From an uncultured Opitutia bacterium (GTDB lineage Bacteria > Verrucomicrobiota > Verrucomicrobiia > Opitutales > Opitutaceae), in assembly GCA_903919985.1 (NCBI GenBank), contig CAIXKG010000093.1:1-35355 (forward strand): DNA of 35,355 nucleotides. The letters run 5' to 3'. The translations under genes and the position numbers were made by a program. The number at the start of each line of letters is the position of its first letter. The stretch's first letter is position 1. The notes under the pieces were generated by a model. That model had not been told where the DNA came from. It saw only the letters and a program-made list of their open reading frames with translations, and ran no database searches. This document shows positions 23,984-35,355 of this stretch, piece after piece.

Positions 23984-26563
23984 TCATTTCCAAATCGGCA
24001 CCACCTCGTCCGTACGAACCCAACCGGCTTGGCCCGCTTCAAATTTCAGGTGCTGCCAACCGAGGAAATTTTGGTCGGCGACACCGACGACACCCGCGGC
24101 GACGGGCGATGTTTTTTGCGTGGTGTCGACTTCGGTGGGGATCGAACGGAGCGTACCAGCGCGCCAGACGATCGCCGCCCGGGGGGCATCCGTTTCACCA
24201 TAGCCATGCCAGGCGAGTATCGCGATGAGGGCCATGGCGAAGCTCAATCCGAGCAGTGCGAAGGGCGGCCACGCGACGGGTTGATTGGCGTAGCTACGGT
24301 GCAGTAACCACGCGAGGGCCAGGGCCACGAGCGCGGCGCTCGCGACCAACGTGTACTGCCAGCCCGTTGTCGAAGTCAGCGCCGCGATCGATTCGAGAGG
24401 ACCGCGGTTGAGGAAGCCCGTGAGGGGAACCGGGACGTGGCCGGAACGATCCGCCGTGAGGGCGAACTGAGCGCGGATGGGCTCGCTGGAGGGGAGCTGC
24501 ACAAAGGCAGCGGCGGCGTGGGCGGCGGCTTCGTCCCAGCGATCCTGCTGCGCTAGCGCCAGGGAAAGGTTGTGGCGCGCGATGGCGTCGGTGGGCGCGG
24601 AAGCGAGTGTCGTGCGCCACGCTTTTTCGGCACCCGCGAAATCTCCGCGGCGATAGGCCAACGCCGGGTCGATGACGACCTCAGGGGTTTTCATGCCCGC
24701 GATGGGTTTTAAGTTCTGCGGCGGAGCACTGGCTTCGGCGAGGAGGCGAGGCGCGCAAATCACGGCACAGAGAATCAGCGCGAAGAAGGGGAATAAGTTG
24801 CGCGGTAGAAAGAGTCCGAGCGGAGCGAAGCGGGGCACGGCGGTGTCGGCCAGGATGCCGGCGGCCCGCTCGGGCCAGTCGGCGGGGAGCGGAGTGTTTT
24901 CGCCGTAAAGGGCGCGGTCGGATTCGGACCAGAGCGCCGCGATTTTAGGATTGGGCGGGGCGAGTTTTGCGTTGAGCACGGCAGGCGTGGGCGCGGCGTG
25001 AGCAATCTGCAGGAGGAAGGCCGTGTCGTGCTGCCACTCGAGGAGTTTTGCGCGGAGGACCGAAGGCTGAACCTCGCCCTGGCGAATTTGCATGAGCAGA
25101 GTGGTGAGTCGCGCGTGCGCTGCGCGGCGGGCCCGGAAAGGATCTGTTACCCGGGCGCGTTGCAGGGCCAAGAACAGCCAGAACAGAAGGAGCGAAGCGA
25201 AGGGCGACAGTACGAGCAGCCCGAGTTGGGCGGCACTCATCGGCGGTGTGACGACATCGGTACCGGGCAACGGGTCGCGAGGCAGTCCCAAGGGAGGCGG
25301 AGGAGGGATTGCTTTTGAGTTTTGAGCTGCGGATTGCTCGGCAACGGTGGCGGGATTTACGGGCGTCGCGGGGTTTGGGACGTCGGTCGGCGGAGTAATA
25401 GTGACGGTGGTAGCCGGCGTGGTGATGGTTTTGTAGGCGCCGCTCTTGGGATCAAAATAAGCGAACGTGAGCGGACCGAGTGTGTAGGTGCCCGGCTTGG
25501 TGGGAACGAGCACGACGTCCTCGGCCAGGGTGCCCTCAAAAAGTTTTCCCTCGACCGGGGTGCGCTTTGCTTGCGGCGAGACAATTTGAAAATCCTTGGA
25601 GACTTCGCGCGCGGGGAGGCCGCTGACGTCCGGCCAGTTGGCGGTGCCGCTCAGGCGCAGCGTCCAGGTGATCGGTTCACCCACGCCGCCGGTCAGGGGC
25701 ACGACCTTGGATTCCAATTTCAACGCCCCCACGGCTCCCGTGAAGCCGGCGGGCGCGGGCGGCAGCGGCTTCACCTCCAGCAGAGGTGCGGAGCTTGGAA
25801 CGGAAAATTGTTGGTACTGGCGCTGCTGGAAAAAGCCGAAGCCGGTTACGCCAACGGCAAGGTTGATTAGCTGGTGGACCGCGTTCAAGCGTATCGCCCC
25901 GGGGTTGCGCGCGATGGCGCGGGTGCGGTAGATGAGACCGTCGCGGGCATCGGCGCCCGTGCGGGAATTGACCGGCTCCGGTCGTGACCATTCCTCGGTG
26001 ACGAGCGGCTCGGCGTTCCACTCGAATACGCCGCGGCCAAAATCCGGCATGTTATTGTGCGAAGCTTCGATGGTGTATTGCAGATTCAATACCTCCCCGG
26101 CCCACACGCTCGACGGCGCCGTCACCAAACGACCCGTGGCGACGGTATCCAGAGGAACTCCCGTCGAGCCGACGGTCGGGTCGACCGCTTCGTAGGTGAC
26201 GGCTGTCGTGCGGACTTTGCCTTTGTTCGTGTTGATCTCGAACGGCGGAATGGTGACCGATTGCTTTTTACTGAGCAGCGCGGTGTAGGTGATCGTGACG
26301 CTGTCGGAGCGGTTGAAATTGATAATCGAGGTGCTGACCGTTCGGCCGATGGGTTCTAGGCTCAGACCATCAATTTTGGGCAGGCGGACCTCGGGATCCG
26401 GGGTGCAGCCCTCGAAGACGAGCTGGAGTTCAGCGGCCTGACCAACCGCGAGGTTGCCGCGCGCAGGATCCCAGTGAACGCCCTGGGCGTGCAGCGTCGC
26501 GGCGGCGACGAATCCGAGGAACAAGAGGATTTGAGCAAAGCGTCGCGGCATGCGGGTGGTCAC
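23984..26563 (-). CDS. batD: BatD-BatE fusion (aerotolerance operon protein)
   Basis: This 859-residue envelope protein starts with a signal peptide ending near LHAQG. The BatD part (about 28-560) has repeated beta-rich modules and a membrane helix (LLVLSPFASLLLFWLFLAL). A second membrane helix follows, then a BatE-like module: TPR-like repeats at about 631-701 (YRRGDFAGAEKAWR, ARHNLSLALAQQD), two more membrane helices, and a C-terminal SH3-like domain at about 797-859. BatD and BatE are usually separate genes. The GTG start overlaps the stop of the batB-batC gene (GTGA), so the two are translationally coupled. It is the last gene of the moxR-DUF58-bat operon, linked in Bacteroides and others to stress and oxygen tolerance. 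Confidence 0.85.
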   Translation of the reverse strand: MTTRMPRRFAQILLFLGFVAAATLHAQGVHWDPARGNLAVGQAAELQLVFEGCTPDPEVRLPKIDGLSLEPIGRTVSTSIINFNRSDSVTITYTALLSKKQSVTIPPFEINTNKGKVRTTAVTYEAVDPTVGSTGVPLDTVATGRLVTAPSSVWAGEVLNLQYTIEASHNNMPDFGRGVFEWNAEPLVTEEWSRPEPVNSRTGADARDGLIYRTRAIARNPGAIRLNAVHQLINLAVGVTGFGFFQQRQYQQFSVPSSAPLLEVKPLPPAPAGFTGAVGALKLESKVVPLTGGVGEPITWTLRLSGTANWPDVSGLPAREVSKDFQIVSPQAKRTPVEGKLFEGTLAEDVVLVPTKPGTYTLGPLTFAYFDPKSGAYKTITTPATTVTITPPTDVPNPATPVNPATVAEQSAAQNSKAIPPPPPLGLPRDPLPGTDVVTPPMSAAQLGLLVLSPFASLLLFWLFLALQRARVTDPFRARRAAHARLTTLLMQIRQGEVQPSVLRAKLLEWQHDTAFLLQIAHAAPTPAVLNAKLAPPNPKIAALWSESDRALYGENTPLPADWPERAAGILADTAVPRFAPLGLFLPRNLFPFFALILCAVICAPRLLAEASAPPQNLKPIAGMKTPEVVIDPALAYRRGDFAGAEKAWRTTLASAPTDAIARHNLSLALAQQDRWDEAAAHAAAAFVQLPSSEPIRAQFALTADRSGHVPVPLTGFLNRGPLESIAALTSTTGWQYTLVASAALVALALAWLLHRSYANQPVAWPPFALLGLSFAMALIAILAWHGYGETDAPRAAIVWRAGTLRSIPTEVDTTQKTSPVAAGVVGVADQNFLGWQHLKFEAGQAGWVRTDEVVPIWK

Positions 26564-28440
26564 CAGTTTTTACCTTTGTTGGCGGGAGCGGGCTGGGGAT
26601 CGCCCTGCATTAATCGGAAAAGTTTGGCCGGGGAATCCTGCGTCCGCAGCTGGTCGAGTTTTTGCAATGGCATCGCCAGGGCGGGGTCGACGGGTGGCTC
26701 ATCCGATTTTTTCTCGGGCGCGCCGCCCGCCTTCTGGGTATCACCTTGCGGAGGGGTAGGGGGAGGCGGAGACGATGGCTTTTCCTGCATGTCGCCGAAC
26801 GCTTTCTGCCCCTGCTTTCCTTCCGCCGCTTTCTCGTTCTGATTTTCTGGCGCGTCTTTCGGCGGGGAGTTCTCGTCTTTTTTCTCCTGGTTCTGGTCCT
26901 GATCCGGTTTCTGTTGCTGCTGCTGGTCCTTGTCCTGTGGCTGGTCGTTTTTTTCCTGCTTATCCTGATCTTGTTTTTGCTGGTCCGGTTTTTTCAGCAG
27001 ATCCTGAAGCTGGCTGCGCAACGCGGTCCAGTCCGCGGTCTTCGGGTCCTGAACCGAGCCGAGCGCGACCGCCGCCAGTGCGTCCTCGACCGGGCCCGGC
27101 GCGACCGGTTGCTGCGCGGTCAGCAGGTGCTGGCCCCACGTGACCGTGTCGAGGGCGAGCTCCGCCCAGTCTCGAGCTGATTGGCTCGGCTGACCGGCGA
27201 GCCGTGTCACGATTTTCGTGAGAGCGATCGCCTCGGGCGTGGCCGGCGCGTTTTCGCCCGGCGACGACCGCGGCTGCAGACTGGCGGCTTGGATCGGCAC
27301 GGGTGAACCGAGCGTGGCCAGCGCGACGAGGAGCAACGACAAGGCGGAGGCGGCGGGGCCGGCCAGGATCGGCGGTGCCGCGGTACCGGAGGATGCTCCT
27401 GATGGGCGTGGCTGGCCCAGCACGAGAAGGCGGGGTTTTGGGCGAACGGGAAATTCACGCCAGAAACTCAGCAACAAGAACACGAGTGCGGCCGTTAGCG
27501 GCCACTGAAAGCGCTCGACGAAACGCACCGAATTTTTTTCCACGAATTTTCCCTTCTGGCCGGCCTCAACGGTGGATTGAATCAGCGCCGCGAGATCGAT
27601 CCACGCGCTGGCGTCGCGATAGGTGCCGCCCGTGATATCCGCGAGTTGGCGCAGCGTGTTGGGCTCGAGCCGGGAGAGCACGACCGCGCCGCGATCATCT
27701 TTCACAAAGCCGCCCGTGCCGTCAGGGATCATGCCGCCGGCGGCCGTGCCGATGGCGAGCGAGATGACGCGGATGTTTTTTTTCTTCAACTCCTCCACCA
27801 GCGGTTTCCACGTGTCGTCGGTGGCTTCACCGTCGCTCAGAACGATGAGAAAACGGTCTGCCGCCGAGCTGTGGTTGAAGGCGGAGACTGCGCTCCGGAT
27901 CAGGTCCGTGTAGTTTGTGCCGCCTTCCGGCAAATAATCGGGACCGAGATTAGGCAGAAACTCGCGGAGAATCTCGTAGTCGGAGCTGAGCGGCGATTGG
28001 AGAAAAGCCGTGCCGGAAAACACGATCAGGCCGATGCGTTCGCCGGCGAGGCGCTCGAGCAGGGATTGAATGAGCAGTTTAGCGCGATCGAGCCGCGATG
28101 GTTTCACGTCGGGCGTGAGCATCGAACGGGACAGGTCGACGGCCAAAATAATTTCGCGCGACTGATCGAAAACGGGTTCGTCGATGCGGCCCCATTGCGG
28201 CCGGGCGATGGCCACGATGGCGAGCGAGAGTCCGGCGCAAAAAAAGAGGCGGGCGCGCGCGGCGTGCGCGGGCATCGAGTAACGCGCGGGCGTCAGCTGA
28301 AGCGAATCAGCCCCCGCTTCGGCCCGGAGAATTTTCGGCTGGGAAAAATCGGCCGCGCGCCGGGCGCGGGTGATTTCCCACACGAGCAGCGCGATCGGCA
28401 GCGCGAGGCACCAGAGGACGTGGGGCAGGGCGAATTGCAT
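26560..28440 (-). CDS. batB: BatB-BatC fusion: von Willebrand A membrane protein with Gln/Lys-rich tail
   Basis: In this 626-residue protein, two N-terminal membrane helices (about 7-22 and 65-78) precede a VWA domain (about 95-290) with an intact MIDAS: DLSRS (102-106), the Thr of GGTNYTDL and the Asp of SDGEATDD. A membrane helix follows at about 320-335. The C-terminal half holds a short helical TPR-like part and a very biased Gln/Lys/Asp/Pro tail (QKQDQDKQEKNDQPQ and on), ending DPALAMPLQKLDQLR. This is the layout of BatC joined to BatB. It follows batA by 2 bases and overlaps batD. Metal-dependent protein contacts within a MoxR-driven assembly are likely. Confidence 0.88.
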   Translation of the reverse strand: MQFALPHVLWCLALPIALLVWEITRARRAADFSQPKILRAEAGADSLQLTPARYSMPAHAARARLFFCAGLSLAIVAIARPQWGRIDEPVFDQSREIILAVDLSRSMLTPDVKPSRLDRAKLLIQSLLERLAGERIGLIVFSGTAFLQSPLSSDYEILREFLPNLGPDYLPEGGTNYTDLIRSAVSAFNHSSAADRFLIVLSDGEATDDTWKPLVEELKKKNIRVISLAIGTAAGGMIPDGTGGFVKDDRGAVVLSRLEPNTLRQLADITGGTYRDASAWIDLAALIQSTVEAGQKGKFVEKNSVRFVERFQWPLTAALVFLLLSFWREFPVRPKPRLLVLGQPRPSGASSGTAAPPILAGPAASALSLLLVALATLGSPVPIQAASLQPRSSPGENAPATPEAIALTKIVTRLAGQPSQSARDWAELALDTVTWGQHLLTAQQPVAPGPVEDALAAVALGSVQDPKTADWTALRSQLQDLLKKPDQQKQDQDKQEKNDQPQDKDQQQQQKPDQDQNQEKKDENSPPKDAPENQNEKAAEGKQGQKAFGDMQEKPSSPPPPTPPQGDTQKAGGAPEKKSDEPPVDPALAMPLQKLDQLRTQDSPAKLFRLMQGDPQPAPANKGKNW

Positions 28441-28442
28441 CG

Positions 28443-29486
28443 TCAGGTGGCGGAAGCGAGCGCGGGTGCGGCCGAGACGCGGGCTGAGGCGCGCGTCCGC
28501 CCGAGCAGTCCGCCCGCGAGCAGCAACACGCCTGCGGGAATGGCGAGCCAGAGAAAAAGCTCCGTCGTGATCAGGTAGCTCTTGGCCTGGAACTCGATTT
28601 TCTGGGCGCGATCGATGGCCTTGAAGGCCGCCTCGGCCGCGCCGGTGTCGGAGGCGCGGAAAAATTTCCCATTGGTCGACTCGGCGAGTTCACGCAGCGC
28701 GCCTTCGTCGAGATCGGAAAGCATGCGGCGGTAGCCGACCTTGTTGCCTTTTTCGTCGAAGACGGGAAATGGGACGATGCCATCTTTGCCGGCACCGATC
28801 GCGTAAATCGGGATGTCGCGTGATTTGGCGAGTTCAGCGGCTTGGGTCGGCGAAAGCGCGCCGCGATTGTTAGCGCCGTCCGTCAGAAGCACGATGAAAG
28901 CGCCCTGGCGTTTTCCACCCGACTGGCGCTTAGCCTGTTCGAGGCGGGTGAGCGCGACGCCGAGACCGTCGCCGATCGCAGTGCCGTCTTCGATCAGGCC
29001 AATTTTTACGCGCTCGAGTTGGGCGGCGAGCCAGTCGTGATCCATCGTGAGCGGCGCCATGGTGTAGGCGCGCCCCGAGAACAGCACGATCCCGATGCGA
29101 TCGGCCGGCCGCTGTTCGATGAAGGCTTGGATGATGGGCTTGATGGCCTGAAGGCGGTTGATGCGGCCGCCGTCTTTTTCGTAGTCCTCGGCCAGCATCG
29201 ACGAGGAAAGGTCGATGGAGAGTACGATGTCGTAACCTTGCGAGTGAACTTCGCGTTTGTCCTCGACGCGTTGGGGCCGGGCGAGCGCGCCGATGATCAG
29301 GACGAGGCCGGTGAAGGCCAGTCCGGTGGGCCAGCGGGAGGCGGCGGCGAGGGACGGCCGGTGCCATGCGGCCGCGAAAGGCACGACGAGCACGGAAACC
29401 CGGCGCCGCGAACGCAGCCAGATGAGAAACGGCAGCGCGGCGAGGGCGAGGAGCCAAAGCGGATCGTGAAGAACGAAGTGCTTCAT
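28443..29486 (-). CDS. batA: BatA, von Willebrand A membrane protein
   Basis: This 347-residue protein from the ATG at 29486 has membrane helices at about 10-24 and 55-70, a VWA domain with MIDAS DLSSS (92-96), the GTAIGDGL Thr and the LTDGANNRG Asp, then a C-terminal membrane helix (about 310-330). It is a close paralogue of the next gene, BatB, and the two probably form a VWA pair in the inner membrane. Six more codons are open upstream (to 29504), and either start is possible. It lies 150 bases after the DUF58 gene and 2 bases before batB. Confidence 0.92.
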   Translation of the reverse strand: MKHFVLHDPLWLLALAALPFLIWLRSRRRVSVLVVPFAAAWHRPSLAAASRWPTGLAFTGLVLIIGALARPQRVEDKREVHSQGYDIVLSIDLSSSMLAEDYEKDGGRINRLQAIKPIIQAFIEQRPADRIGIVLFSGRAYTMAPLTMDHDWLAAQLERVKIGLIEDGTAIGDGLGVALTRLEQAKRQSGGKRQGAFIVLLTDGANNRGALSPTQAAELAKSRDIPIYAIGAGKDGIVPFPVFDEKGNKVGYRRMLSDLDEGALRELAESTNGKFFRASDTGAAEAAFKAIDRAQKIEFQAKSYLITTELFLWLAIPAGVLLLAGGLLGRTRASARVSAAPALASAT

Positions 29487-29636
29487 GGCTGGAGGGGATT
29501 CCAAAGGCCAAATTTTAAGGGCCAGATAGAATTCAACCGGAGTGAAAATCCCAAATGCGCGCGCGGCCCGGCCGCGAAGAGCCCGCCTGAACCTTGCGAT
29601 TTTCTTTGGCGTTGGACCATCGGGTTTTGAAATTTC

Positions 29637-30548
29637 CTACCGAATCGATCCGGCCTTCATGCGCGCGTGGAAAAAACGTACCAGCGCATCGAGGCGGTTT
29701 TCGTCGGTACTGACCACGAGCCGGCTGAGGATGTTCGGAAAAAGGGTGTTGAACGATTGTTCGCGCTCGCTTCGCCAGGCGGCATGGGCGGTGCGTTCGG
29801 CCGCGGAGTTTTCGAGCGTCACGAGCCGGCCCGCCGTAGGATCGTACGCGGCAAAAGGGCCGCGCGTCGGTAGCTCGCGTTCCCAGGGATCGTCGACCCG
29901 GAAGCCCATCGGTTGATAGCGACGGGCGAGCACGATCCAGCCTTCGGGCACGGCGCGCGGCGGAAAATCGCTGAGCCAAAGTAGGACGCTGTGCTTGGGC
30001 GCGGCGCGGGAGAGCAGGCGCCATGGAATTTCGAGCGGTCTTTGGTCCGCCGGATCGGGCGCGGGACGGCCGAGCAGCGTGGCTGCGGCGTGGAGAATGG
30101 CTCCGCGCCCGCGGACCGGCTCGCGAAACAAATAACCGCCAGGCGCAACGTGGACGAAGCCGACGCGATCGCGGTTGACCGCGCCGAGCAGGATCACGAG
30201 CCCGGCGAGCTCGAGGAGCGCCTCGCGTTTCGATTGGGCGCCGGATCCGAACTGCAGGCTCGGCGTGTCTTCGAAGACGACAAGCAGTGAGATTTCGCGT
30301 TCCTCGACGAATTTTTTGCGGTAGGGCTCGCCGAGGCGCGCGGTGACGTTCCAGTCGATGTCGCGGACGTCGTCGCCGTAAGTGTATTTCACGACCTGGT
30401 CGAACTCCATGCCCCGTCCGCGAAAGGCGGACCGATATTCGCCGCTCAGGACGTTTTCCACGGCATGGCGCACCCGCCACTCGAGCTGGCGGAGGAGCGC
30501 GAGCGGGTTCTGCGTGGTGGAATTATCGGGAACCGTAGTCACGGGCAA
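29637..30548 (-). CDS. DUF58 domain protein of the MoxR-Bat operon
   Basis: This 303-residue VWA-related soluble protein has the DUF58 block GEYRSAFRGRGMEFDQVVKY (about 36-55) with YTYGDDVRDIDWNVTARLG, the standard signature. The start is either TTG at 30548 or GTG at 30542; there is no ATG in the right place. DUF58 proteins are always found with MoxR ATPases and are thought to be their substrates or adaptors. The stop is followed by a 150-base gap before batA, long for this operon, with no clear terminator. Confidence 0.88.
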   Translation of the reverse strand: MPVTTVPDNSTTQNPLALLRQLEWRVRHAVENVLSGEYRSAFRGRGMEFDQVVKYTYGDDVRDIDWNVTARLGEPYRKKFVEEREISLLVVFEDTPSLQFGSGAQSKREALLELAGLVILLGAVNRDRVGFVHVAPGGYLFREPVRGRGAILHAAATLLGRPAPDPADQRPLEIPWRLLSRAAPKHSVLLWLSDFPPRAVPEGWIVLARRYQPMGFRVDDPWERELPTRGPFAAYDPTAGRLVTLENSAAERTAHAAWRSEREQSFNTLFPNILSRLVVSTDENRLDALVRFFHARMKAGSIR

Positions 30549-30614
30549 AAAAACATCGTCGTGAGCCAGGTCGTGATCGGGCCGTTGGGAAACACAAGTC
30601 GGAGTCGGAAGGCG

Positions 30615-31577
30615 TTACGTGGCCGCCGGCACCGGGGTGGCTTTGATCACCTGGGCGATGAGAATGTCGGCCGTGATTTCCTGGGCTTCGGCTTCGTAGG
30701 TGAGCCCGATGCGGTGGCGCAGGACATCTGGCGCGAGTTCCTGGATGAGCGCGGGCGAGACAAAGTCCTGTCCGCGGATCCAGGCAAGGGCGCGTCCGGA
30801 TTGATACAGCGCAAGCGAAGCGCGCGGCGAGGCCCCGAAAGTCAGGTGGCGCTTGGCGACGGGGCCTTCAGTGAGGGCCCGCGTGGCGCGGACGAGCGCG
30901 AGGATGTAGTTGTGCACCGCGGGCGATACGTGGACGCGGTCGACCTCGGCGCGCAGGCTCAACAATTCCTCACCGCTGGAGGCGGGCAGGAGTGCGGGTT
31001 GCTTGGTCACCTGGCCCCAACGCAACATCATCGCGGACTCTTCCTCGGCGCTCGGGTAATCCACGATCAGCTTAAACAGAAACCGATCGGTCTGGGCCTC
31101 GGGCAGCGGATAAGTGCCTTCCTGCTCCACGGGATTTTGAGTCGCCATTACAAAAAACGGCTTTGGCAGGGGATGGGTTTGTCCGCCGATGGTGACCTGG
31201 CGTTCCTGCATGGCTTCGAGGAGGGCGCTCTGCACCTTGGCGGGGGCACGGTTGATTTCGTCGGCCAGGACGAGGTTGGCGAACACGGGCCCGCGGTGGG
31301 CGGTGAATTCGCCGGTCTTGGGCTGGAAGATCATCGTACCCACGACATCGCTGGGCAGGAGGTCGGGCGTGAATTGAACGCGTTCGAACTGGATGCCCAA
31401 GGTCGTACCAAGGGATTTGACCAGCAGGGTTTTCGCCAGGCCGGGCATGCCTTCTAGAAGGACGTGGCCATTGGCCAGAAGGGCGACGAGGAGGCGCTCG
31501 ATGACAGCGTCTTGGCCGATGACGGCTTTGCCGATTTCAGTGCGAAGTTTCTGGGTCCAGGCGGGGCCGGTGAGCAT
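30615..31577 (-). CDS. moxR: MoxR-family AAA+ ATPase
   Basis: This 320-residue chaperone-like AAA+ protein has Walker A GMPGLAKT (43-50), Walker B LVLADEINRAP, sensor 1 at ATQNPVEQEGTYPLPEAQ, and the C-terminal lid with the TFGASPRAS arginine region. MoxR ATPases act with VWA proteins to mature or insert metal-bound complexes. It is the first gene of the operon moxR-DUF58-batA-batBC-batDE. The ATG at 31577 is supported by the family start, and the promoter should lie in the 247-base gap shared with the divergent GGQ protein gene. Confidence 0.94.
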   Translation of the reverse strand: MLTGPAWTQKLRTEIGKAVIGQDAVIERLLVALLANGHVLLEGMPGLAKTLLVKSLGTTLGIQFERVQFTPDLLPSDVVGTMIFQPKTGEFTAHRGPVFANLVLADEINRAPAKVQSALLEAMQERQVTIGGQTHPLPKPFFVMATQNPVEQEGTYPLPEAQTDRFLFKLIVDYPSAEEESAMMLRWGQVTKQPALLPASSGEELLSLRAEVDRVHVSPAVHNYILALVRATRALTEGPVAKRHLTFGASPRASLALYQSGRALAWIRGQDFVSPALIQELAPDVLRHRIGLTYEAEAQEITADILIAQVIKATPVPAAT

Positions 31578-31750
31578 GGTTGTAGGTCGGAAGCGCGACG
31601 AGCAGGAGGAGGCCGGTTTGACTCGGCGAGAGCAAAAGAGTTTCAGACATCAACACGCGCGCTCATGAGCTTGCCATCCCAAATCTTGAAAAAATTTACT
31701 GCGCCTAGCGTGCGTCTCGGCGATGCAGAGGAAACGTTGGTGCGCGGCTC

Positions 31751-31766
31751 CGGACCGAGCGGTCCG
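31751..31766. promoter_or_regulatory. short perfect hairpin in the moxR / GGQ protein divergent gap
   Basis: CGGACCG and CGGTCCG (7-bp stem, 2-base centre AG) lie between the two divergent starts. It may be a regulator site for the Bat operon; nothing else in the gap stands out. Confidence 0.25.
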
Positions 31767-31824
31767 AAAAGCAACATGCTCACGTTTATGGCCAATAATA
31801 TTAGCCGGTGTCCGACCCCCAGCG

Positions 31825-32211
31825 ATGAACAAGTCCATTGAAGTCAGATTGGCGGCTCTCGGCGTGAAGGCGGCGAACGTGGATGAACGATTTATCATCG
31901 GCTCGGGTCACGGTGGACAGAAATTGCAGAAGACGAGTTCCTGCGTGTGGCTGCGCCATCGCCCTTCGGGGGTAGAGACGAGGTGCCAGCGGGAGCGCTC
32001 GCAGTCGGCCAATCGTGAACTGGCATGGGCCGAGTTGTGCGCGAAGTTGGAGGAGCGCCAACGCCTCGTTAGTGCGAGGCAGACGGACGAGCGCGAACTA
32101 GTCCGCCGCAGGAGCCGGCAGAAGTCCCGCGGTCAGAAGATACGGATGATTCAATCGAAGAAGCACCGCGCGGGCATAAAAAAACGAAGAGGTCGGCCGG
32201 ACGCAGACTGA
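31825..32211 (+). CDS. class I release-factor-like GGQ protein (ArfB / RF-like rescue factor)
   Basis: This 128-residue protein consists of a single release-factor catalytic domain with GSGHGGQKLQKTSS (GGQ at 30-32) and a strongly basic C-terminal tail (RRRSRQKSRGQKIRM to KKRRGR). It lacks the codon-reading domains of RF1/RF2, as in ribosome rescue factors ArfB/YaeJ and mitochondrial C12orf65. It probably frees stalled peptides from ribosomes. The start at the ATG at 31825 places GGQ at the usual distance; the frame upstream to 31723 is not family-like. It is divergent from moxR and convergent with katG. Confidence 0.85.
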   Translation: MNKSIEVRLAALGVKAANVDERFIIGSGHGGQKLQKTSSCVWLRHRPSGVETRCQRERSQSANRELAWAELCAKLEERQRLVSARQTDERELVRRRSRQKSRGQKIRMIQSKKHRAGIKKRRGRPDAD

Positions 32212-32348
32212 CCAATGGGCGGCTTGCGCGCGAAGACCCTGCCGTTTTTTGGCCTATTTTCGGTGCAAAAGGCGCGGTCGAACCCGGCTTTTGCAGATGA
32301 CGTTTTTGGGCCTGACTCCATGGCGTTGCCTTCAAACGAATACCCTGC

Positions 32349-32372
32349 GCCGCGGCTTGTTCTCGCCGCGGC
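32349..32372. other. GC-rich hairpin between convergent genes
   Basis: GCCGCGGC is repeated in inverted form around an 8-base loop, 47 bases after the katG stop codon on its strand. There is no T-run on either side, so this is only a candidate terminator for katG or the GGQ protein gene. Confidence 0.3.
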
Positions 32373-32418
32373 GTGGCGCCTGGACTTGGGGCAGCTTATG
32401 GGTTGGAGCGTGGCCGGA

Positions 32419-35355
<2,937 letters not shown>

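Overview
The window is GC-rich bacterial chromosome with compact operons and few classical Shine-Dalgarno sites. The gene set suggests a Verrucomicrobiota bacterium of the Opitutales/Opitutaceae type. The clues are a Bacteroidetes-like parE/parC pair split by an S41 protease, a full MoxR-DUF58-Bat aerotolerance operon with fused Bat subunits, a DUF5069 protein, a DUF1343 lipoprotein, and several REP-like palindromic repeats between genes. The taxonomic placement is inferred from protein style, not from a marker gene search.

Region 1 (1-5480) is the accessory part and the most interesting. It holds an HlyD-type periplasmic adaptor, a 77-residue peptide with a textbook double-glycine leader, a secreted protein of unknown function, and an ABC transporter with an N-terminal C39 leader peptidase. 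Together they form a small type I peptide secretion cassette for a bacteriocin-like or signalling peptide. The peptide core has no cysteine and is acidic. A strong hairpin just after the peptide gene contains the Shine-Dalgarno sequence of the next gene. A short coding remnant and repeats follow.

Region 2 (5481-10586, minus strand) carries a UvrD/PcrA/Rep helicase, a DUF1343 (NamZ-type) lipoprotein, a glycerate kinase and a tiny membrane peptide.

Region 3 (10726-16919, plus strand) carries topoisomerase IV subunit B, an S41 protease lipoprotein, topoisomerase IV subunit A and a secreted HAD acid phosphatase.

Region 4 (17052-23839) is a mix of short units on both strands: an orphan oligopeptide-binding lipoprotein, a membrane-anchored coiled-coil protein, two conserved-looking small proteins, DUF5069, MogA, a GluQ-type tRNA-Asp modification enzyme that has lost two zinc ligands, a LOG family protein and a Nudix hydrolase. 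Inverted REP pairs lie between convergent genes.

Region 5 (23984-31577, minus strand) is a five-gene operon: moxR, DUF58, batA, a batB-batC fusion and a batD-batE fusion. It is followed by a GGQ-type release-factor-like protein (plus), katG (minus) and a gene-poor right end. No tRNA, rRNA, CRISPR array or intact transposase was seen.
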